A DNA stretch of 6,917 bases from SIG673 sp045658525 (lineage in GTDB: Bacteria; Bacillota; Clostridia; Oscillospirales; CAG-272): NCBI GenBank assembly GCA_045658525.1, contig JAZOVD010000100.1, forward strand, positions 1 to 6,917, given 5' to 3'. Below the pieces are notes generated by a model. It had not been told where the DNA came from. It saw only the letters and a program-made list of their open reading frames with translations, and did no database searches. This document shows, piece after piece, positions 1-6,036 of the stretch; within the stretch, counting starts at the first letter, position 1; every line of letters starts with the position of its first letter. The position numbers were made by a program, and so were the translations under genes.

Positions 1-1
1 C

Positions 2-391
2 GTTATAATCGTTGACGACATAATCTCGTCAGGCGAGTCGGTTCTTGACGTTGCAAGACAGCTCAAATCCAGAGGAGCAAAGAGAGTATTCGTATTCGCT
101 TCCTTCGGTCTTTTCTGCAACGGCCTCAAAAAGATAGACAAGGCGTACAAGGACGGTGCTATCGACCAGATATTCACTACCAACCTCATCTACCGCACCG
201 AAGAGCTTCGCCAGAGAGAGTGGTACACCGAGGTCAATATGTGTAAGTACGTCGCGCTTCTCATCGCCGCGCTCCACCGCGACGAAAGCATAAGCACGCT
301 CCTCGATCCCGTTGACAGAGTTCAGAAGCTTCTTGAAACCAAGATCGACGAAAACGGTATGCTTAAACCCGAATACAGAGAAAACCTTTGA
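2..391 (+). CDS. prs: Ribose-phosphate pyrophosphokinase (PRPP synthetase), C-terminal part, cut by the window edge
   Basis: The last 129 residues of an enzyme that makes 5-phosphoribosyl-1-diphosphate from ribose 5-phosphate and ATP, the precursor for nucleotide, histidine and tryptophan synthesis in the cytoplasm. The fragment opens inside the type I phosphoribosyltransferase fold: V4-D5-D6-I-I-S-S-G-E-S13 is the PRPP-binding loop, preceded by hydrophobic beta-strand residues. The sequence that follows (KRVFVFASFGLFCNG near residues 28-42, then TTNLIYRT near 59-66) matches the longer Clostridia-type PRPP synthetases that carry DDxISSGES rather than the DDxIDTAGT loop of the Bacillus enzyme. 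The reading frame is open from base 2 to a TGA at 389-391, and the start lies upstream of the window. A hairpin 22 bases after the stop closes the gene. The family call is secure; the subfamily assignment is from memory of the motif. Confidence 0.9.
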   Translation, partial: VIIVDDIISSGESVLDVARQLKSRGAKRVFVFASFGLFCNGLKKIDKAYKDGAIDQIFTTNLIYRTEELRQREWYTEVNMCKYVALLIAALHRDESISTLLDPVDRVQKLLETKIDENGMLKPEYRENL

Positions 392-413
392 TAAGCAAAT
401 TACATAACTTCAC

Positions 414-443
414 GGGCTTAGTCAGAATTGACTAAGCCCATTT
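414..443 (+). terminator. Probable intrinsic terminator of prs
   Basis: A perfect 11-base inverted repeat (GGGCTTAGTCA at 414-424, TGACTAAGCCC at 429-439) with a 4-base GAAT loop lies 22 bases after the prs stop codon. The tail is only ATTT followed by mixed sequence, so the U-tract is weak, but the stem is long and GC-rich at its base. Confidence 0.55.
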
Positions 444-563
444 ACTATACTAATGTAAGTAAACATCAAAACTTACGCTCTCCATATCTCTATGCGAACC
501 CCTCGGAAGTAAAAAAACTATCCACGGCGGAAACAGAAGTCCGACTGTAAGTTTCTTTCTTTT

Positions 564-630
564 TCTTTGCTTCGTTTCTCGTTCTTTCTTTGCTTTCAAA
601 GAAAGAACGAGAAATGAAGATAAAAATAAA
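564..630. repeat. Long hairpin repeat, copy A (pyrimidine arm / purine arm)
   Basis: The arms 575-592 and 597-614 are perfectly complementary over 18 bases around a 4-base CTTT loop. The pairing extends outward to 570/619 with one G-U pair, giving a stem of about 23 base pairs. The left arm is nearly all pyrimidine and the right arm nearly all purine. No U-tract follows on either strand, so it is not an ordinary terminator. The unit begins TCTTTGC and ends AAGATAAAAATAAA, the same ends seen in a second, shorter copy at 679-733. It sits in a 434-base gene-free stretch (392-825). The hairpin is directly visible; that it belongs to a dispersed repeat family is inference. Confidence 0.65.
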
Positions 631-678
631 TCTCTATGATACGATATTAAAATTCACACAACAGTACCCATACAAAAA

Positions 679-733
679 TCTTTGCCAAGCTTTCTTTCAG
701 AAAGCGGAAACAAGAAACTAAGATAAAAATAAA
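679..733. repeat. Diverged, shorter copy B of the hairpin repeat
   Basis: It begins TCTTTGC and ends AAGATAAAAATAAA like copy A at 564-630. Bases 710-733 match 607-630 at 21 of 24 positions, 103 bases apart. The hairpin is much reduced: GCTTTC at 689-694, TTTCA loop, GAAAGC at 700-705. It reads as a copy that lost most of its stem. The rest of this intergenic stretch (634-678 and 734-762) is AT-rich and shows no gene. Confidence 0.5.
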
Positions 734-762
734 AACTTTTTTAAAATTTATATCTTACCTTA

Positions 763-791
763 TTGAAATAAAAACCAAACTGTATTATAAT
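763..791 (+). promoter_or_regulatory. Sigma-A promoter for the XRE regulator gene
   Basis: TTGAAA at 763-768, a 17-base spacer and a perfect TATAAT at 786-791, preceded by an A/T-rich tract (727-750) that could act as an UP element. Transcription would begin near 798. The -10 box contains the ATG at 790, which rules that ATG out as the start codon of the following gene. Confidence 0.8.
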
Positions 792-825
792 GGCAATAGA
801 ACGAAAGAAAGGAGCGCGAACGCCA

Positions 826-1434
826 ATGGATGAGTTAAAGCAAACCGTTGCGAAAAACATAACGGCACTCAGAACAGCAAACAAAATGACTCAGCTTGAG
901 CTTGGCAAAGAAATAAGCTATTCCGACAAAGCGGTCTCTAAATGGGAACGCGGCGAGGCAATACCTGACGCGTACGTGCTTTTGAAATTAAGCAAGCTTT
1001 TTGGGGTAACCGTAGATTACCTACTCACCTCACACGAGGAAAACGAAAGCATACCCGTTCCGACCAAAAAACCGCCGACCAACCGCGCGGTAGTAACGCT
1101 TATCGCGCTTGTAGGAGTATTCACGGTCGCTACACTCGCCTACGTCATTCTCCATATCTCCGGTATCGAGCTTCCGCTTATATATCAGTACGCCTTCAAC
1201 GTCTGCACGATACTTCTCGTAATATTCAACTCAGCGTGGGGAAATCCAAAATACAACATTATAAACGTTTCGCTTCTGGTAAACGGATTTATACTGACCG
1301 TATATCTGATATTCTTATCACTTTCACATAACTGGTGGGAGTTGCTCCTGCTCTGCATACCCGCTGAAACGATAGTCGCACTCTGCTTTATGCTAAGAAA
1401 GCACAGAAAAGCAAAAAACACCGAAATGAAATAA
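826..1434 (+). CDS. XRE-family HTH regulator with a four-helix membrane domain
   Basis: A 202-residue predicted DNA-binding protein tethered to the cytoplasmic membrane. Residues 9-64 form a Cro/C1-type helix-turn-helix with the usual pattern (MTQLELG, then SYSDKAVSKWERGEAIPD, then LSKLFGVTVDYLL). A proline- and lysine-containing linker (about 70-86) leads to four hydrophobic segments near 88-109, 118-137, 144-166 and 171-190, ending in a basic tail. An in-frame ATG at 790 would add 12 residues, but it lies in the -10 box and upstream of the predicted transcript start. The ATG at 826 has AAAGGAG at 808-814, 11 bases upstream. The gene is monocistronic, bounded by its own promoter and terminator. 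In this architecture the membrane part may sense envelope state or hold the regulator; the signal and targets cannot be read here. Confidence 0.85.
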   Translation: MDELKQTVAKNITALRTANKMTQLELGKEISYSDKAVSKWERGEAIPDAYVLLKLSKLFGVTVDYLLTSHEENESIPVPTKKPPTNRAVVTLIALVGVFTVATLAYVILHISGIELPLIYQYAFNVCTILLVIFNSAWGNPKYNIINVSLLVNGFILTVYLIFLSLSHNWWELLLLCIPAETIVALCFMLRKHRKAKNTEMK

Positions 1435-1440
1435 CCCACA

Positions 1441-1480
1441 AACGGCGATTCCACAATCTGTGGAGTCGCCGTTTTGTTTG
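1441..1480 (+). terminator. Strong intrinsic terminator after the XRE gene
   Basis: A 15-base-pair stem (1441-1455 with 1459-1473, one T-G pair) closed by a 3-base ATC loop as drawn, followed by TTGTTT. It begins 7 bases after the stop codon. Bases 1481-1549 downstream carry no gene. Confidence 0.85.
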
Positions 1481-1549
1481 GTAGAGAACTTTCACGCACG
1501 CTCTACCGCGCCACTCATCGCGCGTGGAGAAAGAAAGAGCAACAGTAGG

Positions 1550-1578
1550 TTGATTTTTTCCAAAAAATTGGGTATAAT
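1550..1578 (+). promoter_or_regulatory. Sigma-A promoter for the degV operon
   Basis: TTGATT at 1550-1555, a 17-base spacer and a perfect TATAAT at 1573-1578. The predicted transcript start is near 1585, giving a short leader of about 37 bases before the ATG at 1622. Confidence 0.8.
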
Positions 1579-1621
1579 CGGCTTGTAAAGAATTTTGCAA
1601 ACACGAAAGGAAAACCAAAAC

Positions 1622-2509
1622 ATGAGTAATTACATTTTAAGCTGCTGCTCCACCGCGGATATGCCAAAGGAGTATTTTGAGAAAAGAGACGTAAACTATA
1701 TATGCTTTCATTATATGTTAAACGGAAAGCTCTATCCCGATGACCTCGGACAGACTATGTCGTTCGATGACTTTTATAAGGAGATGGAAAAGGGCGCGGA
1801 AACCTCGACCTCTCAGGTAAACGTAGGTGAGTTCTGCGACTACTTCACACCGTTTCTTGAAAAAGGACTTGATATAGTCCACCTCGCTCTTTCGTCGGGA
1901 CTTTCAGGAGTTTATAACTCCGCCTGTGCCGCACGTGACGAGTTAAAGGAAAAATATCCCGAAAGAAAGATCTATATAGTAGATACACTTGCCGCTTCGT
2001 CGGGATTTGGTCTGCTCGTCGATAAGGCGGCGGATATGCGCGATGCGGGCGCAAGTGCCGAGGATATAGCTAAATGGATAGAAGAAACCCGCCTGCATTT
2101 GCACCACTGGTTCTTTGCTACCGACCTTACCTATTTCGTAAAAGGCGGACGCATCTCAAAGGCTGCCGGCTGGTTTGGAACACTTTTAAAGATATGCCCC
2201 CTGCTCAACGTAAACAAGGAAGGAAAGCTCATTCCGAGAGAAAAGATACGTACCAAGGGCGCGGTAATAAAGCGCATAGTCGAAAAAATGGCGGAATGCG
2301 CTGAAAACGGCACCGATTATAACGGCAAATGCTTCATTTCAAACTCTATGTGTATGGACGACGCACGCGCGGTAGCCGATCTTATTGAGGAAAGATTCCC
2401 CAAGCTTAACGGCAAGGTAATGATAAACAGCATCGGAACAACGATAGGAAGCCACACAGGTCCCGGCACTGTCGCGCTGTTCTTCTTCGGGGAGACAAGA
2501 AATGACTGA
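1622..2509 (+). CDS. DegV family protein, FakB-like fatty-acid-binding protein
   Basis: A 295-residue soluble protein of the DegV fold. Characterised members (FakB) bind a fatty acid and present it to the kinase FakA, which makes acyl phosphate for phospholipid synthesis. Family marks seen in order: SCCSTADMP (7-15), TSTSQV (61-66) in the lipid-binding pocket, LSSGLSGVYNSA (90-101), VDTLAASSGFGLLV (120-133), FVKGGRISKA (172-181) and the C-terminal IGTTIGSHTGPG (271-282), whose His and Gly residues contact the carboxylate in known structures. The length is normal for the family. The frame is open from a TTG at 1595, but the ATG at 1622 has AAAGGA at 1606-1611 and fits the MSNY start usual for DegV proteins. 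The stop overlaps the next start by 8 bases, so the two are translationally coupled. No FakA kinase is in the window; lipid specificity is unknown. Confidence 0.9.
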   Translation: MSNYILSCCSTADMPKEYFEKRDVNYICFHYMLNGKLYPDDLGQTMSFDDFYKEMEKGAETSTSQVNVGEFCDYFTPFLEKGLDIVHLALSSGLSGVYNSACAARDELKEKYPERKIYIVDTLAASSGFGLLVDKAADMRDAGASAEDIAKWIEETRLHLHHWFFATDLTYFVKGGRISKAAGWFGTLLKICPLLNVNKEGKLIPREKIRTKGAVIKRIVEKMAECAENGTDYNGKCFISNSMCMDDARAVADLIEERFPKLNGKVMINSIGTTIGSHTGPGTVALFFFGETRND

Positions 2510-3080
2510 AAAGCTCGCAAAAGGTTTTAGAATAGCAACTATCCCACCGGTCCTCGTCTCGCTTCTGCTTTCTATTTTATATATTTCGGGTATCGGAATA
2601 ATAAATAGCGGTCACGAGCTTGCGTTCGGAATAATATTTCTCGCGCTCATTCCCGCATCCGCTTACCCATTATCAACACTCATACCGTCTGTAAAGGCTC
2701 GCGGACGCGACGGTCAGAGATCACTTGCGTTCGTTACAAGCATCATCGGTTATCCGCTCGGCGTTATCTACGCCTATGCTATGGGAGTTTCCGCCGAATA
2801 CAAAACCCTGTTTGTAACTTATCTTGTCTCCGTGATCATTCTAACGTTTTTCAACAAGATACTGAAAATACGCGCCAGCGGTCACGCCTGCGGAACGTTC
2901 GGACCTATGCTCCCCGCCATATATTTCCTCGGCTGGCAATGGCTCTTTCCGTGCGCGGCGGTCTGCGCAGGAGTTATCTGGTCGTCGGTCAGACTTTCGC
3001 GCCACACACACGGAGAGCTTTTCTTTGGAGCGTTATCCTCTTTTTCCGCATTTATCCTCTGCACCTTGATAATGCTTTAA
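2502..3080 (+). CDS. PAP2-like (phosphatidic acid phosphatase-related) integral membrane protein
   Basis: A 192-residue protein with about five to six hydrophobic segments (near 11-30, 38-60, 76-95, 103-118, 134-156, 172-192). Two short motifs suggest the PAP2 phosphatase family: S126-G127-H128 in KIRASGHACGTFGP, like the C2 PSGH motif, and R164-L-S-R-H168-T-H-G-E172 near the C-terminus, like C3 with Glu where Asp is usual. The first motif (K-x6-RP) is not evident, as in several divergent PAP2 subfamilies, so activity is uncertain. If active, it would remove phosphate from a lipid phosphate or diphosphate at the membrane. The start overlaps the degV stop (ATGACTGA) and has GGGGAG at 2489-2494, 7 bases upstream. 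Coupling to a fatty-acid-binding protein points to phospholipid or lipid-carrier metabolism. I am fairly sure of PAP2 relationship, unsure of substrate. Confidence 0.65.
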   Translation: MTEKLAKGFRIATIPPVLVSLLLSILYISGIGIINSGHELAFGIIFLALIPASAYPLSTLIPSVKARGRDGQRSLAFVTSIIGYPLGVIYAYAMGVSAEYKTLFVTYLVSVIILTFFNKILKIRASGHACGTFGPMLPAIYFLGWQWLFPCAAVCAGVIWSSVRLSRHTHGELFFGALSSFSAFILCTLIML

Positions 3081-3110
3081 CATTAAACGAATAAACCCCC
3101 CGTCTCCTTT

Positions 3111-3142
3111 AAAAAAAGCGGTGCCAGTGGCATTTTATTTTA
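3111..3142. terminator. Possible weak bidirectional terminator between PAP2-like and CmpB-like genes
   Basis: A short stem (TGCC at 3122-3125, AGT loop, GGCA at 3129-3132) lies between seven A residues (3111-3117) on the left and TTTTATTTTA on the right. The A-tract/stem/T-tract layout could stop transcription from either side. The stem is only 4-6 base pairs, so some read-through into the next gene is likely. Confidence 0.4.
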
Positions 3143-3163
3143 CCTTCGTTATATACGAAAGGA
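3143..3163 (+). promoter_or_regulatory. Small hairpin overlapping the ribosome binding site of the CmpB-like gene
   Basis: CCTTCGT at 3143-3149 pairs with ACGAAAGG at 3155-3162 with one bulged A, around a TATAT loop. The right arm holds the AAAGGA ribosome binding site (3158-3163), 7 bases before the ATG at 3171. The pairing could lower translation, but it is short and AT-rich. Confidence 0.35.
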
Positions 3164-3170
3164 ACAACGT

Positions 3171-3575
3171 ATGTCAGACAGCATTAAAAAGACCTTGACC
3201 TACGCTTCTCTTATACTTGCAGGCGGAAGCGTTTACGTGCTGATAGAGATATTGTTCCGAGGATACAGCCATATAAGTATGTTCGCCGTCGGCGGGTTAT
3301 GTCTTTTGCTCATAGACCTTGCCGATAACGCGTTCAGCGAGCTTGGACTTATCCCCAAAGCTCTGATAGGCGGTCTTATCATAAGCGCGACAGAGCTTGT
3401 CGCGGGCATCATACTGAACCTCTTTATGGGGCTTGGAGTATGGGACTACTCTGAACTCAGATTCAATCTGCTCGGACAGATATGTCCGCAGTTCTCTCTT
3501 ATATGGGTCGTCTTAAGCATTCCGGCCTTATATCTCGCAAGAGTAATACGGTATTACACCTCTCCGACAGAGTAA
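3171..3575 (+). CDS. CmpB-like small membrane protein (putative ABC transporter type IV family)
   Basis: A 134-residue protein with about four hydrophobic segments (11-28, 35-50, 60-86, 106-125). It carries the family signature E74-L-V-A-G as part of a helix, then LN near 82-83, GVWDYSELRFNLLGQIC at 89-105 and a following membrane helix, which I recognise as the PF06541 / COG4905 'putative ABC-transporter type IV' family common in Firmicutes. No experimentally defined role is known to me, and no partner ATPase lies on the same strand. The ATG at 3171 has AAAGGA 7 bases upstream. The gene may be read from the degV promoter through a leaky terminator, since no convincing promoter is visible in the 90-base gap. 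It ends 3 bases before the stop of the oppositely oriented ATPase gene. Confidence 0.75.
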   Translation: MSDSIKKTLTYASLILAGGSVYVLIEILFRGYSHISMFAVGGLCLLLIDLADNAFSELGLIPKALIGGLIISATELVAGIILNLFMGLGVWDYSELRFNLLGQICPQFSLIWVVLSIPALYLARVIRYYTSPTE

Positions 3576-3578
3576 ATA

Positions 3579-4175
3579 TCAGGCAACGGGGCTTATCTCT
3601 TTACAGCTTCCAAATATACCGTTATATTCCGTCATATCTCCGTGAGTGACGAATATAACGGTTTTTCCTTTACTGTAACGCCCTATGACCTCGGCGCATC
3701 TCGCTCTATTTTCGTCATCAAGACCGCGAAGCGCCTCGTCAAGTATGAGTATTTTGGCATCTCTTATCAAGGCTCTGGCGATAGCCACCCTGCGGCTCAT
3801 TCCGCCCGAAAGCTCCGACGGAAGCAGACGAAGATCCTTTTCCTTATCAAGACCAAGCTCAGATAGCAGTTTTTCGGCAAGAGCGCGTCTGTTTTTATCC
3901 CTTGAAGCTATTTCAACGTTCTTTACGGCGCTGAGCCACGGAAGAAGTCTGTCCTCCTGGAAAAGATAGGATATATCCTCACGCTTTGCGCCCGTTATGA
4001 TACCGCTATCAGGCTTTTCCAGACCGCAGATAAGACGGAGAAGCGTTGTTTTACCGCACCCCGAACCGCCGATAATGCGGTAAACTCCACCGTATTCCAT
4101 AAAAAAGGAAAGATTGCTCAGAACCTGCTTTTCGCCGTAGCTTTTATATATCTTCTCGACTCTTATTCCGTCCAT
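3579..4175 (-). CDS. ABC transporter ATPase, SsuB/TauB/NrtD type
   Basis: A 198-residue ATP-hydrolysing subunit that powers the permease encoded just upstream. All core motifs are present: Walker A GGSGCGKTT (36-44), Q-loop Gln73 in LFQEDRLLPW, signature LSGGMSRR (122-129), Walker B ILILDEA (142-148), D-loop GLD (151-153) and switch His178 in VTH. It is compact, since members of this class are usually near 240-260 residues: the stretch between Walker A and Q-loop is short and the protein ends only 20 residues after the H-loop. The ATG has an ideal AAGGAGG at 4183-4189, 7 bases upstream, and the start overlaps the permease end by 32 bases. The stop faces that of the CmpB-like gene with 3 bases between. 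No frameshift is seen; the short length looks like a real subfamily trait. Confidence 0.92.
   Translation of the reverse strand: MDGIRVEKIYKSYGEKQVLSNLSFFMEYGGVYRIIGGSGCGKTTLLRLICGLEKPDSGIITGAKREDISYLFQEDRLLPWLSAVKNVEIASRDKNRRALAEKLLSELGLDKEKDLRLLPSELSGGMSRRVAIARALIRDAKILILDEALRGLDDENRARCAEVIGRYSKGKTVIFVTHGDMTEYNGIFGSCKEISPVA
3619..3668 (+). terminator. Intrinsic terminator for the rightward operon, located inside the opposing ATPase gene
   Basis: Bases 3619-3634 and 3647-3661 are complementary over 15 pairs with a single bulged C, around a 12-base loop. Five T residues (3662-3666) follow directly on the + strand. It lies 43 bases after the stop of the CmpB-like gene, the right place for its transcript end, yet it is within the last quarter of the ATPase coding sequence on the other strand, covering the H-loop region. 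On the minus strand the same hairpin is followed by TATATTT, a much poorer tail. Confidence 0.65.
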
Positions 4176-4989
4176 CGCTTTTCCTCCTTTTTATGATCGC
4201 GGCAACCCCGAACGCCGCATATTCAAGCATAACGCTCATCAAAACGACCGTTACCGTCCACGCAAACAGCTCCGAGGTCTCCAAATATATATTCGAGAGA
4301 TAAAGCCCCTCTCCTATCGAATCCTTTGTAACACAAAGCACCTCAGCAGCTATACCGGATTTCCACGCAAGTCCGAGCGAGGTCTTGCAAGCCGCCCCAA
4401 GATACGGAAGCAACGTAGGAATATACAGATACATCAGCTTTTGCGGCAGGTTAAAGCCGTACACAGACGTCATTTCGCTAAGCTGTACGTCAGTTCCGTC
4501 CAAAGCGGCAAATACGTTACCGTAAACTATCGGAACGACCATAAGAAGTGCTATAAAAGCCGGAACCGTATCGGACGGAAGCCAAAGTATCGCTATAAGT
4601 ATAAATGAGGCAACGGGGGTCGCGCGAATAACTTTAAGCATCGGCGCAAGGAATATCTTAACGGCAGAAAAAAGGTACGCAAATACAGCAAGCACCGTTC
4701 CGACCAACGCTCCGACGGCAAATCCACCGAGTATTCGGAGCATAGAAAAAAATACAGACCCAAAAAATCCTTTTTCAGTACAAAGCTTTCCGAGAGCTTT
4801 AAGCACCGCCATAGGTGTCGGAAGTATCAGCTCTATACCTATCCTTTTTGCCGCTACCCACCATAAAAATATCCAAACAAACACCGTAAACGCATAAGCC
4901 GCACCTGTTTTAAGGGCGCGGCGTGCGATAACTTTTCCGTTTTTTATGGGTTCGTGGCTAAATTCACTCCGCAACATAGTAATATTCAT
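4144..4989 (-). CDS. ABC transporter permease, SsuC/TauC type
   Basis: A 281-residue inner-membrane protein, the usual length for this class; it would work as a homodimer. Hydrophobic segments lie near 29-50, 79-110, 126-160, 186-205 and 240-265. Between the last segments is the coupling (EAA-like) loop LSEMTSVYGFN-PQKLMYLYIPTLLPYL at 170-197, with the conserved Gly178 and the IPTLLPYL helix. RATPVASFI at 122-130 corresponds to the R-x-x-P pattern of SsuC proteins. The start at 4989 has GGAAAG 10 bases upstream and overlaps the substrate-binding protein gene by 26 bases. An alternative ATG at 4977 (residue 5) lacks a binding site. The overlap at both ends implies translational coupling within one transcript. 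Confidence 0.9.
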   Translation of the reverse strand: MNITMLRSEFSHEPIKNGKVIARRALKTGAAYAFTVFVWIFLWWVAAKRIGIELILPTPMAVLKALGKLCTEKGFFGSVFFSMLRILGGFAVGALVGTVLAVFAYLFSAVKIFLAPMLKVIRATPVASFILIAILWLPSDTVPAFIALLMVVPIVYGNVFAALDGTDVQLSEMTSVYGFNLPQKLMYLYIPTLLPYLGAACKTSLGLAWKSGIAAEVLCVTKDSIGEGLYLSNIYLETSELFAWTVTVVLMSVMLEYAAFGVAAIIKRRKSDGRNKSREDI

Positions 4990-6001
4990 CCGTCGGGAGC
5001 TTTCCGCCTACCGACGTATTGTCAGCATTATAAAGCACTTTAAGCATATCGCTTACCGCGTTTTTCATCTCGCTTCCAACCATACAAACTATATTGGCTC
5101 TCGGTATAGACTGCTCCGCAAGCTCGGCGTTATCCATAAGTCCGTGTTTTACCATAAGCGAAGCCGCTTCGGTCTTGTTCTGTCCTATCCAGTTGATAGA
5201 CGTGGCATACTCGGAAAGGAAGTTTTTGACCTCCTCGGGGTGCGCGTCCAAAACGTCCTTATTTACAACGAGACAGCCCTGAATAAGCTTTGTATCAGAA
5301 ATCTTATCCCATTCAGCGGTAACGTCGAAAACTACTTTAAGATCGGGATTGTTTGCGAGAGCCGACGTGGTAGCAGGCTCGGGAAGCATCGCTACGCTGT
5401 CGGTCTTGCCCTCGGAGATGTCCTTTTTAAGTCCCGCGAGTGCCTTACCGCCGTCAGCATAGTATTTGATCTCTACCGCATCCGCGTAAAGCTCGTATTT
5501 TCCAAGTATATAATTGAGTATATACTCGGGAGTACTTGCCTGACCCGTGGTATGGATCGTCTTACCTGCAAGATCTGCGACAGAGTTAAGAGAATCCATT
5601 CCGACTATCGAAAGAACGCCGAGAGCGTTCGCCGCAAGCACCATCACCTTACCGTTGCTCTTGTTGAAGAGCGTAGCACCCGCGTTTACGGGAAGCGCGG
5701 CTATATCGACAGTACCGTTGAGAATATCCGCGGTAAGCACCTTTACGGCGGCGGTCTCATAGAACGTTATATCGTAATTACCGGTCACCGTGTCGTTTGC
5801 CGCGTCCTCCGCGAGCTTGACCGCACCCATACCCGTCGCGCCTTTAAGAACACCTATACTTATTTCCGCGTATTCGGTTTCATTTTCGTCTCCGTCACCA
5901 TCGTCTCCGTTATTCGGATCCTCGGGCTTCTGACAAGCGACTACCGTGAATATCATCACGGCGCACATAATGAGAAGAAGTAATCTTTTAATGTTTTTCA
6001 T
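4964..6001 (-). CDS. Substrate-binding lipoprotein of an NMT1/SsuA-like ABC transporter
   Basis: A 345-residue extracytoplasmic protein that captures the ligand for the permease and ATPase that follow. The N-terminus is a lipoprotein signal: basic MKNIKR, a hydrophobic core (7-19) and lipobox V20-V-A-C23, so Cys23 would be lipidated. An acidic Asn/Asp/Glu-rich linker (24-44) leads to a two-lobe periplasmic-binding fold: GVLKGATGMGAVKL (50-63), GTVDIAALP (96-104), TTGQASTPEYILNYIL (151-166) and LPEPA (206-210) match the SsuA/NMT1/THI5-like pattern. The class carries aliphatic sulfonates, nitrate, taurine or thiamine pyrimidine precursors; the ligand is not evident here and no TPP riboswitch is seen upstream. 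AAAGGA sits 9-10 bases before the ATG. It starts 35 bases after the regulator gene, so the two are probably cotranscribed. A 345-residue frame on the opposite strand is a shadow. Confidence 0.9.
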   Translation of the reverse strand: MKNIKRLLLLIMCAVMIFTVVACQKPEDPNNGDDGDGDENETEYAEISIGVLKGATGMGAVKLAEDAANDTVTGNYDITFYETAAVKVLTADILNGTVDIAALPVNAGATLFNKSNGKVMVLAANALGVLSIVGMDSLNSVADLAGKTIHTTGQASTPEYILNYILGKYELYADAVEIKYYADGGKALAGLKKDISEGKTDSVAMLPEPATTSALANNPDLKVVFDVTAEWDKISDTKLIQGCLVVNKDVLDAHPEEVKNFLSEYATSINWIGQNKTEAASLMVKHGLMDNAELAEQSIPRANIVCMVGSEMKNAVSDMLKVLYNADNTSVGGKLPTDEYYYVAE

Positions 6002-6036
6002 ATTCTTTTTCCTTTCGGTTTAATTATTTACAACGC

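Noticed and set aside
428..456. Promoter TTGACT plus TATACT or TAATGT after prs
   Set aside because: TTGACT is part of the terminator stem; TATACT is only 12 bases away and TAATGT matches the consensus at three of six positions.
564..733. CRISPR array or terminator reading of the repeats near 564-733
   Set aside because: Only two diverged copies are present with no regular spacers, and neither strand has a U-tract after the long stem.
790..825. Upstream ATG at 790 extending the XRE regulator by 12 residues
   Set aside because: The ATG lies within the perfect TATAAT -10 box and before the predicted transcript start; a ribosome binding site precedes the ATG at 826 instead.
3543..3557. Perfect 7-1-7 palindrome GTAATAC-G-GTATTAC at the end of the CmpB-like gene
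   Set aside because: It lies in coding sequence, gives at most a 5-pair hairpin with no T-tract, and is probably chance.
3685..3969. Open frame on the + strand opposite the ATPase gene
   Set aside because: It is a serine/arginine-rich shadow of an ATPase with all motifs intact and has no ribosome binding site of its own.
4946..5983. A 345-codon open frame on the + strand opposite the substrate-binding protein gene
   Set aside because: It is antisense to a gene with a clear signal peptide, family motifs and ribosome binding site. Its translation is rich in Arg, Tyr, Ile and Val without recognisable motifs, and the equal length to the real gene is chance.
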